NCBI RefSeq assembly: GCF_034808145.1
Contig: NZ_JAXHGM010000005.1
Span: 62,001-126,000 of the forward strand
From: Halorubellus sp034808145
Lineage (GTDB): Archaea; Halobacteriota; Halobacteria; Halobacteriales; Natrialbaceae
Length of the DNA stretch: 64,000 bases
Direction of reading: 5' to 3'
Each line of letters starts with the position of its first letter. Within the stretch, counting starts at the first letter, position 1. This document shows positions 17,066 through 25,756 of the stretch, one piece after another. Both the position numbers and the translations under genes were made by a program. Below the pieces are notes generated by a model that was given only the letters and a program-made list of their open reading frames with translations, did no database searches and was not told the DNA's origin.

Positions 17066-17688
17066 GATGCGTCCCCCTTCCATCCCCACGTCACTTCGGT
17101 TTGCGTCGTGTCGGCTGCTTCGCCCCACCTGTGCGTGTTCGGCTTACCGGCCCCCAGCGGTTTCCCTTCTGGTGTTTCAAATCTTCCATCAATCTATAGG
17201 CGTTAGGGGATTGTTACCTTGTTATAGTTAATGGCCTTTCGCCATTTTGAACGAATTTCCAAAAGATATAATCGATAGAGCCTTTTATTATAAAGCATCT
17301 GGGCAGGTTCGTGTCGAATCTTGAACAAGTGTATGAGGGGACGGCCGCCGATTCCGGTTCCAGCGTACCCGAAAATTTCCGCCGGGGACGGAAATCACGC
17401 CGGCGATTATTCGCGCGCACACCCTGGGACGTGACCCAGTAACAACACCTTAATGTGACGAACGCATCAACGACGAGGTATCTCGGGGATGTGCGGTCGT
17501 GATTCGGGCGGACGCGAAGCTCCGAGCGCGAGCGTATCGCGAGCGCGCCTCACAGTCGCAACGAATCCATCGGACCCGGTCGATCGCCACGACCGGACAG
17601 CCACCAGAACGACGCTGTCACCGGGGGGTCCACGGCAATCGCCGAAGCACCCCACGGCCGCCTCTCCAATCGCTACCCGTCTCTACCA
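17066..17688. promoter_or_regulatory. Divergent control region between the membrane regulator and the DUF5305 gene
   Basis: About 620 bases without a credible gene. The part 17160-17320 is strikingly A+T rich for this genome (ATCTATAGG, TTGTTATAGTTAATGG, AAGATATAATCG, TTTTATTATAAAGC) and holds several TATA-like sequences on both strands. An inverted repeat sits within it and is listed separately. The right half is GC-rich and featureless. Confidence 0.5.
17230..17246. promoter_or_regulatory. Perfect inverted repeat AATGGC-N5-GCCATT, possible operator
   Basis: AATGGC CTTTC GCCATT in the A+T-rich divergent region, about 165 bases upstream of the membrane regulator start. Because both flanking genes point away, a terminator is unlikely and a regulator-binding site is the better reading. 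No second copy was noticed. Confidence 0.4.
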
Positions 17689-18930
17689 ATGAGTGACTCA
17701 ACCGACGATTCGAGGTCGAACGACGCTGGAACGGCGAGCGACCCTACACCGTCGACCGACGCCACGTCGCCGCCCGCCCCCGAATCGCCGCCTGACTCCA
17801 CGTCACCGACAGATTCCGCGACGTCGGCGGACTCCCTGCGGTATCGACAGTTCGTCGTGGAGAACTACGCCGTCATCCTCGTCGTGCTGCTGGTCGCCGG
17901 GAGCGTCGGCCTCTGGATGGGGTACACGGCGTTCCTTTCCCCGTCGACCGTCTCCGAAGAGCAGACCGCGTCGACGTGGTCGAAGACCTCGCGCTTCACG
18001 CACGGTGCGGAGGTCAGAAAACCCAATCCCGTCTACGACGTGGGGACGCGGTTGCGAGCACGGCAGGCGTATTTCCCGCTGATCGCGCCGTTCCTCAGTG
18101 GCCAACACGAATTCGACTACACTGCAAGTGAGAACGCGTCGGTCGACGCCGAGACGACCCTCCGATTGATCATTCGCTCGACGGACGGCGAGGAGACCTA
18201 CTGGCGGTCGACGAACCAACTGGGCACCAGCAACGAGAGCGACCTGCGTCCCGGGGAGACGCTCCGGACGCCGTACAGGTTCAACCTGAATCGGAGTCGG
18301 GCGACCATCGAACGAATCGACGATACGTTTGGGGAGACAATCGGCGACCCGGAGGTCGTGGTGCAGGCCACCACGCGAGTGACGGGCGCAGTGAACGGCC
18401 GGCCCGTCGATCGGACGTTCACCAGTAGCATCGTCCTGACGCCTGACGGCGACGCGTTCCTGGTCGACGACCCCGGATCCGTCCGCGACTCGTTCAGTCA
18501 GACTCGAACCGTCCAGCGCCAGAAGGAGTATTCGACCATCTGGAAACTCTCGGTCCCGACCTTGCTAATCGTCGGCTTCGGTTGTGCGGGCCTGCTCGTA
18601 TGGTCGCGGCGACTCGACCTGCTCTCGCTCGACCAGACCGAGCGAAACCAGTTGACTCGCGGGCGGTACGAGGAGTGGATCTCTCATGGGAACGTGCCCG
18701 AACCGCTGGACTACCCAGATTCGAAACGTGTCCAACTGCACTCGCTGATGGACTTGGTAGACGTCGCGGCTGATAGCAACAATCGCGTCCTCTACGACGC
18801 CACACAGGGACGGTACGCAGTTCTCGACGACCAACGCTGCTACGTCTACGACGAGCAAACGGCGACGTCCACTGCCGACGTTTCCGACGACATCGACTCC
18901 GACCCGGACGGACCCGAAGCGTCACAGTAG
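17689..18930 (+). CDS. DUF5305 family membrane protein
   Basis: 413 aa. An N-terminal Ser/Thr/Pro/Asp-rich disordered segment (1-48) precedes a TM (ENYAVILVVLLVAGSVGLWMGY, about 60-82). An extracellular beta domain follows (about 90-285, with WSKTSRFTHGAEVRKPNPVYDVGT and LRAYFPLIAPF-type sequence), then a second TM (LSVPTLLIVGFGCAGLLVW) and a cytoplasmic C-terminal domain of about 100 residues (QLTRGRYEEWISHGNVPE). This matches the haloarchaeal DUF5305 family, which recurs next to SipW-type signal peptidases, as here. Function is unknown. Its topology suggests a sensor or assembly factor for surface structures. Confidence 0.85.
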   Translation: MSDSTDDSRSNDAGTASDPTPSTDATSPPAPESPPDSTSPTDSATSADSLRYRQFVVENYAVILVVLLVAGSVGLWMGYTAFLSPSTVSEEQTASTWSKTSRFTHGAEVRKPNPVYDVGTRLRARQAYFPLIAPFLSGQHEFDYTASENASVDAETTLRLIIRSTDGEETYWRSTNQLGTSNESDLRPGETLRTPYRFNLNRSRATIERIDDTFGETIGDPEVVVQATTRVTGAVNGRPVDRTFTSSIVLTPDGDAFLVDDPGSVRDSFSQTRTVQRQKEYSTIWKLSVPTLLIVGFGCAGLLVWSRRLDLLSLDQTERNQLTRGRYEEWISHGNVPEPLDYPDSKRVQLHSLMDLVDVAADSNNRVLYDATQGRYAVLDDQRCYVYDEQTATSTADVSDDIDSDPDGPEASQ

Positions 18931-19227
18931 CTCCCGCCGCCAACGAAACGCGATTCGTCGTTTCTTCCTCTCTGATTCCAGGCTGGCTGCCGTGAACGCT
19001 CCTCACGTCCGTTCGTCAAGAATACATGGACCGACCGCACGACGAAATTCGAACCGAAGTGAGACGGTCAGTCACTCCGCTCGGCTGTTGTGACTCACTG
19101 ACTTCGAACCCCGCTTGCCACTGACCCTCTTCAAATTCGCTCGTCGCGCCGCGGGCGTGGCGGGGGTTCCGCGAGTGTAGCGAGCGGGGCTCAGGAACGC
19201 TCGCTGAACGAACGAAGTCAGTGAAGC
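18931..19227. other. Intergenic stretch before tRNA-Arg
   Basis: Nearly 300 bases with no gene. It contains short GCGAGCG/CGAACGAAG-type low-complexity sequence common in haloarchaeal intergenic DNA. I see no promoter or repeat array that I can support. Confidence 0.4.
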
Positions 19228-19299
19228 GGGCGTGACGGGATTCGAACCCGCGATCGGGGGGTTAGGAACCTCCCGCCCTATCCGCTAGGCCACACGCCC
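19228..19299 (-). tRNA. tRNA-Arg (anticodon CCT)
   Basis: On the minus strand the sequence folds as a cloverleaf: acceptor GGGCGTG/CACGCCC, D arm GCCT...GGGC, anticodon loop TTCCTAA with CCT at 34-36, T arm GCGGG-TTCGAAT-CCCGT. CCA is not encoded. One irregularity is an A-C mismatch in the middle of the anticodon stem (GGAGG opposite CCCCC). It would read AGG codons. Confidence 0.93.
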
Positions 19300-19319
19300 G
19301 CGAGGGGCGCGGTGGAGAA

Positions 19320-19610
19320 TCAGTTGGTCTCCGTCGACGTGTCCGTGGTCGTCTCGGTGGACGTGTCGGCGGTGGTCGTCGTGTCGTCGAACGCGCTGTC
19401 GTCGCTGGTGCTGGGCCCCTCTCGCATGTCCTGGAGCTCGTCCTCCACTTCCTCGCGTCCCTTCTGGAACTCGCCCATCGCTTCACCGGTCGATCGCGCG
19501 AGCTTGGGAATCTTGTTCGCTCCGAAGAGCAGGACTGCGATGAGGAACACGATGACCATCTCCGGTGCACCGAGGCCCCCAATGAATGTCGGAATCGTTT
19601 CGAGTGCCAT
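19320..19610 (-). CDS. tatA: Twin-arginine translocase subunit TatA
   Basis: 96 aa from the ATG at 19608-19610; a longer frame from 19637 adds nine polar residues. Short outside segment, then a TM with the Tat signature (GAPEMVIVFLIAVLLFGANKIPKLARSTG: hydrophobic helix, FGxxKIP hinge), an amphipathic helix (GEAMGEFQKGREEVEDELQDM), and a Thr/Asp-rich acidic tail. TatA oligomers form the pore for folded proteins with RR signal peptides, the dominant export route in haloarchaea. tatC is not in this window. At least two predicted Tat substrates (13190 and 32333) are. Confidence 0.95.
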   Translation of the reverse strand: MALETIPTFIGGLGAPEMVIVFLIAVLLFGANKIPKLARSTGEAMGEFQKGREEVEDELQDMREGPSTSDDSAFDDTTTTADTSTETTTDTSTETN

Positions 19611-19846
19611 CTCTACCTCACGCTTACCCGACGCCAAATATAGGCTTTTTGCTCGTTCGACCGGCGCGAACGAACCAGTCGAGTTCGGGAATCAACACGA
19701 ACCGTGCCCACGACCGAGAAATCGAAACCCCGTGTCAACACACCCCTATCCACCGCTAGCGCTACGCGTCCAGCCTCCGCGAACGCAACACGTCCAGTCT
19801 CCGCGAACGCAACCGGTATCCCGACGCCTCCACAAAGGTGTCGACG

Positions 19847-20323
19847 ATGGTCGACGTTGACGACACTTCACCCGACTTCACTGCACCGGTCGCGACCGGC
19901 GACGTCGAATCGTTCACGCTCTCGGACGCCATCGAGGACGGCCCTGTCGTCCTCGCGTTCTTCCCGGGAGCGTTCACGAGCGTCTGCACCGCCGAGATGT
20001 GCTCGTTCCGGGACCGATTGAGCGCGTTCGAGGACGTCGACGCGACCGTGTACGGCGTCAGCACCGACTCGCCGTTCGCACTGAACGAGTTCCGCGAGCA
20101 GAACGACCTCTCGTTCGGCCTCGTCAGCGACCACGAGAAGGAGATCATCGACGCGTACGACGTTCGCACGAGCTTCGACCACCTCGACGTCCACGGGCTC
20201 GCGAAGCGCGCGGTCTTCGTCGTCGACACCGACCGGACGGTCACGTACGCGTGGGTGAGCGACGACCCCGGCGTCGAACCGGACTACGACGCGGTTGCCG
20301 CCGCCGCCGAAGCCGCGGACTGA
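19847..20323 (+). CDS. Peroxiredoxin (AhpC/TSA, PrxQ/BCP-like)
   Basis: 158 aa from the ATG at 19847 (MVDVDDTSPDFTAP); an in-frame ATG three codons earlier is possible. It reduces peroxides using thiols. The active site FPGAFTSVCTAEMCSFRD contains the peroxidatic Cys within PxxxTxxC and a second Cys five residues later, the C-x4-C spacing of PrxQ/BCP enzymes that resolve within one subunit. The remaining fold (VYGVSTDSPFALNEFREQ, AKRAVFVVDTDRTVTY) is standard. It precedes the HD hydrolase by 44 bases on the same strand, so cotranscription is possible. Confidence 0.93.
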   Translation: MVDVDDTSPDFTAPVATGDVESFTLSDAIEDGPVVLAFFPGAFTSVCTAEMCSFRDRLSAFEDVDATVYGVSTDSPFALNEFREQNDLSFGLVSDHEKEIIDAYDVRTSFDHLDVHGLAKRAVFVVDTDRTVTYAWVSDDPGVEPDYDAVAAAAEAAD

Positions 20324-20367
20324 CGGGCCGACGGAGGATTCTTCTGGCCGGAGGGCGACGACGCGGT

Positions 20368-21177
20368 ATGAGCGATACCGACGCGGGGAACGGTCGCGTG
20401 TACTCGCCGCAGGGCGAGCACTCGTTCCCGGACGAGAAGCTGAACGCGGTCCTCGAGTTCGTCGAGAACGACCCGGAGATACAGACGTATCTCGAAGCGC
20501 AGAACGTGAACGCGGTCGACCGGAAGGGGTACAACGACCACGGCGCGAAGCACATCAATATCGTCCGTCATCGCGCGCTCTGCCTGTACGACCTCCTGAA
20601 GCGGGCGGGCGTCGAGTTCAACGGCGCGAAACAACAGGGGCTGGACGAGGAGGACGAGGCGGTCATCGTTGCGCTCGCCGCGACGCTCCACGACATCGGG
20701 CACGTCGTGCACCGCGACAACCACTCGTACTACTCGATTCCGCTCGCGTCGGACGAACTCGACCGCATCCTCCCGGAGTTCTACTCGAAGGTCGAAGCGG
20801 TGCGCGTCAAGGGTGAAGTCCTGCACGCCATCCTCTGTCACCACACCGAGGAGATTCCGCTCACGAAGGAGGCGGGCGTCGTGCGCGTCGCGGACGCGCT
20901 CGACATGGAGAGCGGTCGGTCGCGGATGCCCTACGAGCGCGGTGGGCGCGGTATCAATACCATTTCGAGTCAGGCGATCGAGAGCGTGGCGCTCTCCGCG
21001 GGCGAGGACCATCCGGTGCTCGTCGAGATCGAGATGAACTCGGCGGCGGGCGTGTACCAGGTGGACAACCTCCTGAAGGCGAAGCTCCTGGATTCGATGC
21101 TCGAGGACGACATCCGCATCGTCGCCATCCAGTCGACGAGCAACGGCGACGAACTCGTCGAGCGGATCGAGCTGTAG
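20368..21177 (+). CDS. HD domain phosphohydrolase
   Basis: 269 aa from the ATG at 20368. The metal-binding HD pattern is complete: NIVRHRALCLYDLL (first His), ATLHDIGHVVHRDNHSYYSIP (HD pair plus His), LHAILCHHTEEIP (His) and VRVADALDMESGRSR (last Asp). HD proteins of this type hydrolyse phosphate mono- or diesters of nucleotides or related substrates. The C-terminal 80 residues (AIESVALSAGEDHPVLVEIEMN) form an additional alpha/beta domain. The substrate cannot be read from sequence. Confidence 0.9.
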   Translation: MSDTDAGNGRVYSPQGEHSFPDEKLNAVLEFVENDPEIQTYLEAQNVNAVDRKGYNDHGAKHINIVRHRALCLYDLLKRAGVEFNGAKQQGLDEEDEAVIVALAATLHDIGHVVHRDNHSYYSIPLASDELDRILPEFYSKVEAVRVKGEVLHAILCHHTEEIPLTKEAGVVRVADALDMESGRSRMPYERGGRGINTISSQAIESVALSAGEDHPVLVEIEMNSAAGVYQVDNLLKAKLLDSMLEDDIRIVAIQSTSNGDELVERIEL

Positions 21178-21228
21178 GGCGCTACCGCGAACGCAAGGTT
21201 TCTGTCGTCGTGGCCCCGACCGTCGGTC

Positions 21229-21528
21229 GTGCCCGAGGAGGACCGCGAGTGGCCCGACCCGCCGCTGGAGAGCGACCGCGATACCGGTCGGCTCCGCGTT
21301 CGCCTCGCGTGTTCGGCCGTCGTCTTCCTCGCGTTCGTCGCGCTCTCTTGGAACTACGTCGGCGAGGTCGTCGCGATGCTCTGGCCGCCCCACGAGTCGC
21401 TCTCGCGGTGGGTCACGCTCGTCCTCCTCCAGCTCATGGGGTACGTGGTCCTGCCGCTGCTCGTCGGTGGATTCTTCGGCGACCTGGTCTACGACCACGT
21501 TCTCGACGACGGCGACGAGGCGTCGTGA
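21229..21528 (+). CDS. Small two-TM membrane protein of unknown function
   Basis: 99 aa with a GTG start at 21229. A charged N-terminus (PEEDREWPDPPLESDRD) precedes TM1 (ACSAVVFLAFVALSWNYV) and TM2 (LVLLQLMGYVVLPLLVGGFFGDLVY), then a short acidic tail. Not recognised. It lies on the same strand as the HD hydrolase, 51 bases downstream. Confidence 0.65.
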   Translation: MPEEDREWPDPPLESDRDTGRLRVRLACSAVVFLAFVALSWNYVGEVVAMLWPPHESLSRWVTLVLLQLMGYVVLPLLVGGFFGDLVYDHVLDDGDEAS

Positions 21529-21641
21529 TGTCCTCGCGGCCGTGTCCCCCTGACGCTGTCTCCGCGGTGACGACCGCGTGACGATGCTCGTCCGAGGATA
21601 TCGTGAGATGGCTTCGGCTGGCGCGTGCGACCGAGCGGTCG

Positions 21642-21878
21642 TCACCGCGCGAACGTGACGGTTCGTGTGTCGTCGCGGTCGACGTGCCCGTCGGCTTCGA
21701 GCGTCGCGAGGACGTCGAGCAGCCCAAGTTTTGGGACGCCGAGGGCGTCGGCGAGGGCGTCGACCGTGGTCTCGCCTTCGTGTGCGAGGTAGACGTAGAC
21801 GAGCTTCGCCTGCGCGGACTCGATGGTGGACGGAACGGTCGTCGGTGTCGCGTTCCTCGGTCGCGTCGTGGTGCTCAT
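21642..21878 (-). CDS. Small winged-helix (MarR-like) DNA-binding protein
   Basis: 78 aa from the ATG at 21876-21878; an upstream extension in frame is compositionally non-coding. The helix-turn-helix is clear: AKLVYVYLAHEGETTVDALADALGV (helices 1-2) and KLGLLDVLATLEADGHVDRDD (recognition helix and wing), about residues 22-72. Small stand-alone wHTH proteins of this kind are common haloarchaeal regulators. No target is evident. Confidence 0.75.
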   Translation of the reverse strand: MSTTTRPRNATPTTVPSTIESAQAKLVYVYLAHEGETTVDALADALGVPKLGLLDVLATLEADGHVDRDDTRTVTFAR

Positions 21879-22112
21879 GGTATCACCAGGCCACAGCTTC
21901 GACGAACATAAATCTCGGTGTCGACAGGCGTCGAACTCTCGACAGGGGTTGCCGGCACCGCGACCACTCGCCGGCGTCGACGCGACGCCGCACCCGCCAG
22001 ACGCGCCGGCGCACCCACGTGAGCGCGGACTGGCAACGTTTGCGGGTGGTACGACTGACGACGAACCCACTCACGCACCGACCTCCTGGACTCGCTCGCC
22101 TGACAGCGGGCC

Positions 22113-22493
22113 CTACTCCACGCGCTCCGTGCCCGTCTGCGTCAACTCCGAGTCCGCGTCGCCCGTGTTCGTCGTCCCGGACGGTTCGAACAGCAGAATC
22201 TCGGCCGACTCGTCCGCCACCGGCCGGTGCTCGACGCCACGCGGGACCACCAAGAGCTCTCCCGAAGCCAACGTCACCGGGTCCCGTTCTCGGAACTCGA
22301 TCCGTAACTCGCCCGACCGCACGAGGAACAGCTCATCGGCGTCCTCGTGACTGTGCCAGACGAACTCGCCCTCGACCTTCGCGAGCTTCACCGCCTGCCC
22401 GTTCAACTCCGCGGCCACTCGCGGCGACCACCGCTCGTCGAACGACTCGAACGCCGAACCCAGGTTCACCTTCTCCAGACCGGCACTCGCCAC
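22113..22493 (-). CDS. Cupin domain protein
   Basis: 126 aa from a GTG at 22491-22493, after which the reading becomes protein-like (ASAGLEKVNLGSAFESF). Cupin motif 1 is HSHEDADELFLVRSGELRI with its His pair and Glu, and motif 2 is LLVVPRGVEHRPVADES with the last His, so a metal site is intact. The C-terminal 20 residues are polar. Single-domain cupins can be dioxygenases, isomerases or binding proteins; none can be chosen here. Confidence 0.82.
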   Translation of the reverse strand: MASAGLEKVNLGSAFESFDERWSPRVAAELNGQAVKLAKVEGEFVWHSHEDADELFLVRSGELRIEFRERDPVTLASGELLVVPRGVEHRPVADESAEILLFEPSGTTNTGDADSELTQTGTERVE

Positions 22494-22719
22494 GCCACGT
22501 TGAAAACCACTCGCCACGACACACTGAGAGGGACTGACTCTCGCGGGCGCGTTCACGTAGACGTCGCTCAGCGGCGTACGTGTGGACGACGGAAGAGGTG
22601 GGAGTCCCGCGAGGGTACGCGGGGCGAGCGAAGCGAGTCCCGCGCAAGCGAACGGCGAAGCCGTGAGCAGTGAGTGAGGAGGACTACGCCACTTCCGCGA
22701 GCGAACGCGGTGAGCGAAC

Positions 22720-22799
22720 GGAAGGGGCGGGAGTCGAACCACGCGAAGCCTCTCCACGAATCACGCTCGTGGACTGCTCTCCCACTGAGCTACCCTTCC
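22720..22799 (-). pseudogene. tRNA-like element, malformed (possible decayed tRNA, anticodon position GTG)
   Basis: On the minus strand the ends pair perfectly (GGAAGGG/CCCTTCC), the D arm is normal (GCTC...GAGC) and the T loop TTCGACT is intact. The central arm is abnormal: TCCACGA/TCGTGGA makes a 7-bp stem instead of 5, the loop is GCGTGAT with C where the universal U33 should be, the variable loop is long, and the T stem (GCGTGG/CCCGC) has a bulged U. Total length is 80 nt without CCA. If decoded it would be His (GTG). I read it as a decayed or diverted tRNA rather than a functional one. Confidence 0.6.
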
Positions 22800-22894
22800 A
22801 CGTCCGGCGGTTCGAGATGCCGGCTGATAGGCGCGTTGGTCGGCGAATCGAAACGAACGGCTTAACCGCGCTTGCACGCAAGCAGGTGGTCGTC

Positions 22895-23089
22895 ATGAGT
22901 ATTGCAGAGATCGTCTTCGCGACGCTGACTGGGCTGATCGCCGGTGCGGTGTTCGCACTCGTCGACGCACCGATACCGGCACCGCCCGCCCTCGCGGGCG
23001 TCATGGGCATCGTCGGCATCTACGTCGGGTTCAAACTCGTCGAGCACTTCGAGCTGGTCGGCGCGGTCGCGGACGCGATCCCGCTCTGA
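22895..23089 (+). CDS. XapX domain (DUF1427) small membrane protein
   Basis: 64 aa from the ATG at 22895. Two hydrophobic helices: IAEIVFATLTGLIAGAVFALV, then a PIPAPPALAGVMGIVGIYVGF stretch. The TGLIxGxxFxLxxxPIPAPPxLAGVxGIxGxYxG pattern is diagnostic of the XapX/DUF1427 family. Function is unknown in archaea. Confidence 0.87.
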   Translation: MSIAEIVFATLTGLIAGAVFALVDAPIPAPPALAGVMGIVGIYVGFKLVEHFELVGAVADAIPL

Positions 23090-23100
23090 GCACGGGCGCG

Positions 23101-23616
23101 TCAGTCGCCGGAGATCGTCGAGTTCGACGTGTCCTCGTCCGGTGCGTCGAACGCGTAATAGATCGTTCCCATGACGACGCCGAAGACGGCGTGTCCGGCG
23201 AGCATCGCACTCGAGACGTACGGGAACGGGACCGATACCGGTGAGACGACCGCGAGCCAGAGCGGCAGTACCACTACCGACAGCGCGACCCAGACGACGA
23301 GTGCGAACAAGATACCCGCACCGACCTGGTCGCGCGCACTCGCCCCCGAGCGGTCGGTCAGTCCGATGACGGCGGCGAACACGACACCGAGGACGCTCGC
23401 GTGCAGCACGTGCAGCACCCACCCGAGGACCGCATCACCCGGAGGGGTGACGCCGTACAGCGCGGGAATCGTCTCACGGAGCACCGACGGGTCGACGACC
23501 GACACCACCACGCCGAACGCGACCCCACCCAAGATACCACTTGCCAGCCCCAATCGCCAATCACCACCGAACGGGTCCGCGGTCTCCGGCGGTGACCGGC
23601 TCGTCTCCGTAGCCAT
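23101..23616 (-). CDS. Membrane protein of unknown function (four to five TM)
   Basis: 171 aa from the ATG at 23614-23616. Hydrophobic segments: LASGILGGVAFGVVVSVV, LGWVLHVLHASVLGVVFAAVI, GAGILFALVVWVALSVVVLPLWLAVV and MLAGHAVFGVVMGTIYYAF. His residues (VLHVLHAS, GHAVFG) fall within helices, which could mean heme or metal binding but is not conclusive. It is convergent with the XapX gene. Not recognised beyond haloarchaeal hypothetical membrane proteins. Confidence 0.75.
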   Translation of the reverse strand: MATETSRSPPETADPFGGDWRLGLASGILGGVAFGVVVSVVDPSVLRETIPALYGVTPPGDAVLGWVLHVLHASVLGVVFAAVIGLTDRSGASARDQVGAGILFALVVWVALSVVVLPLWLAVVSPVSVPFPYVSSAMLAGHAVFGVVMGTIYYAFDAPDEDTSNSTISGD

Positions 23617-23877
23617 CGTACGGAACACGAAGGCGAGACGAGCGTAATGTAATACTGCCCATATCGAGCGTGCAGCCTCACGTTTCGAACCCGGACGCCG
23701 GGCGCGACGAACGCCCGCCCGACCCGAGTAAGCCCGCGTTTTCGTGACGCGATGCTCGCGGACGACGATTCCGGAACGGTAGATGCAGAACGCGGACCCG
23801 ACAGATGCAGAACGCGGAACCGCCGACGCATCGGTGGGTCGTCGACTAGCCGCGACGGGCCGCGACGGGCCGAACGG

Positions 23878-25722
23878 TCAGTACGAGCGTTCCTTGGGCT
23901 CGTACGTCTTGTTCTCGCCCTCGAGGATGACCGGACGGAAGAAAACCTCGGGTTCGCCGTCGTTCCACCCGATGAGCGTGTGCTTCAGCCAATCCTCGTC
24001 CTTGCGTTCCTGGTGCTCCTTGCGCCAGTGCGCGCCACGGAACTCGTCGCGGACGAGCGCACCCATCGCGATCGTCTCCGCGATGTCGATGAGGTTCCGC
24101 GTCTCGATCGTGTGCTGGAGGTCCGTGTTGAACGTCCGGCTCGGGTCCTCGACGTACACGTCCTCGTAGGCCTCGCGGATGTCGCGGATGTCGCGCAGCG
24201 CCTCTTTCACGCCCTCCTCCTCGCGGAAGACGTTCACGTTCTGGGTCATCGTCTTCTGGAGGCGCTCGCGGATCTGGCTGTGCTTCACGCCCTCCTCCTT
24301 CGACAGCATCTCCTCGACGCGCTCGCGTTCGGCCTCGACCTCGCGTTCGACGACCGCGGTCGGGTCCTGCGTGACCGCGCCGCCGTCCGCGGCCGCGGTC
24401 TCGCCACCGGCACCGCTGATACCGCCCTCGCCCGGTTGGACGGGCATCTCGGTGTCGTCGTACTCGATGTCGCCGCGCTCTCCCGTCTCGATCTCCGGGT
24501 CGCCCATGTCGGCGCCCGCCGCATGCTTGCCAGCGCGCGCGCCGAACACGATGAGTTCCGGGAGCGCGTTCCCGCCGAGGCGGTTCGCGCCGTGCACGCT
24601 CACGCACGCGGTCTCGCCGGCGGCGTACAGCCCGTCGATGCACGTGTGGCCGTTCTCGTCGGTCTCGACGCCGCCCATCTGGTAGTGCTGCCCGGGCTTG
24701 ACCGGCATCGGCTCGACGAGCCCGTCCACGCCCTCGAAGTCCTCCGCGAGGTGGAGGATGTTCTCTAGGCGGTCCATGATGCGTTCCTCGCCGAGGTGCC
24801 GCATGTCGAGCATCACGTACTCGTCCTCGAACCCGCGACCCTCGTTGACCTCCGTCAGCTCGGCGCGGGAGACGACGTCGCGGGACGCGAGCTCGCCCTC
24901 GTTGTTCGCGTACCCGTGCTCGAACATGAAGCGCTCCCCGTCGGCGTTGTAGAGGATACCGCCTTCCCCGCGGACGCCCTCGGAGATGAGGACGCCCGTG
25001 CTCGGGAGCGTCGTCGGGTGGAACTGGACGAACTCCATGTCCTCCAGCGGGACGCCCGCGCGGTACGCGATGGCGTACCCGTCTCCCGTGTTCGCGACCG
25101 CGTTCGTCGTGTGGTCGAACGCCTGCCCGGGGCCGCCGGTCGCGAGGATGACGCCGTCGCTCGCCTTGAATCCGGCTATCTCGCCGGTCTTGATGTCCAT
25201 CGCGACGGCACCGTGGCACGTCCGCTCGCTCGGGTCGTCCTCGTCCGTGACCGCGACGTCCTGCACGTACCACTCGTCGTACACCTCGATACCTCGCTTG
25301 ACCACCTGCTCGTACATCGTGTGCAGGAGGTGATGCCCGGTCTCCGCGCCGGCGTACGTCGTCCGCGGGAACGACAACCCACCGAACGGTCGCTGGCTGA
25401 CGGTGCCGTCGTCCTCGCGGGAGAACGGCATCCCCCAGTGCTCGATCTGGATGACCTCCTCCGGAGCGTCCTGCGCCAGGGTCTCCACCGCGGGCGCGTC
25501 CCCGAGGTAGTCCGACCCCTTCATGGTGTCGTACGCGTGCAGCTCCCAGTCGTCGCCCTCTCGGAGCGCCGCGTTGATGCCGCCCTCCGCCGCGCCCGTG
25601 TGCGAGCGCACCGGATGGAGTTTCGTGACGATAGCCACGTCCGCGCCTTCCTCGTGAGCAGCGATCGCCGCGCGGAGTCCCGCGCCGCCGCCGCCGACCA
25701 CGATGACGTCGTGTTCGTACAT
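23878..25722 (-). CDS. sdhA: Succinate dehydrogenase flavoprotein subunit
   Basis: 614 aa catalytic subunit oxidising succinate to fumarate in the TCA cycle and respiratory complex II. The FAD-binding Rossmann motif is VVGGGGAGLRAAIAAHEEGAD near residue 10. The flavin-linking region is VRSHTGAAEGGINAAL, with His, and the active-site region includes PVKPGQHYQMGGVETDENG and GLYAAGE. The C-terminus has TFNTDLQHTIETRNLIDIAE and FRGAHWRKEHQERKDEDWL. Last gene of the operon, 34 bases after sdhB. A Gly/Ala-rich insertion near residues 420-445 (GEGGISGAGGETAAADGG) is a halophile oddity. Confidence 0.97.
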   Translation of the reverse strand: MYEHDVIVVGGGGAGLRAAIAAHEEGADVAIVTKLHPVRSHTGAAEGGINAALREGDDWELHAYDTMKGSDYLGDAPAVETLAQDAPEEVIQIEHWGMPFSREDDGTVSQRPFGGLSFPRTTYAGAETGHHLLHTMYEQVVKRGIEVYDEWYVQDVAVTDEDDPSERTCHGAVAMDIKTGEIAGFKASDGVILATGGPGQAFDHTTNAVANTGDGYAIAYRAGVPLEDMEFVQFHPTTLPSTGVLISEGVRGEGGILYNADGERFMFEHGYANNEGELASRDVVSRAELTEVNEGRGFEDEYVMLDMRHLGEERIMDRLENILHLAEDFEGVDGLVEPMPVKPGQHYQMGGVETDENGHTCIDGLYAAGETACVSVHGANRLGGNALPELIVFGARAGKHAAGADMGDPEIETGERGDIEYDDTEMPVQPGEGGISGAGGETAAADGGAVTQDPTAVVEREVEAERERVEEMLSKEEGVKHSQIRERLQKTMTQNVNVFREEEGVKEALRDIRDIREAYEDVYVEDPSRTFNTDLQHTIETRNLIDIAETIAMGALVRDEFRGAHWRKEHQERKDEDWLKHTLIGWNDGEPEVFFRPVILEGENKTYEPKERSY

Positions 25723-25756
25723 GTTGAATGCTTAGGATTCGTTGACTTGAAGTTGT

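Noticed and set aside
19140..19230. Possible CRISPR or repeat array from recurring GCGAGCG/GAACGAAG words
   Set aside because: The words are short and irregularly spaced, typical of haloarchaeal intergenic DNA. There is no repeat-spacer structure.
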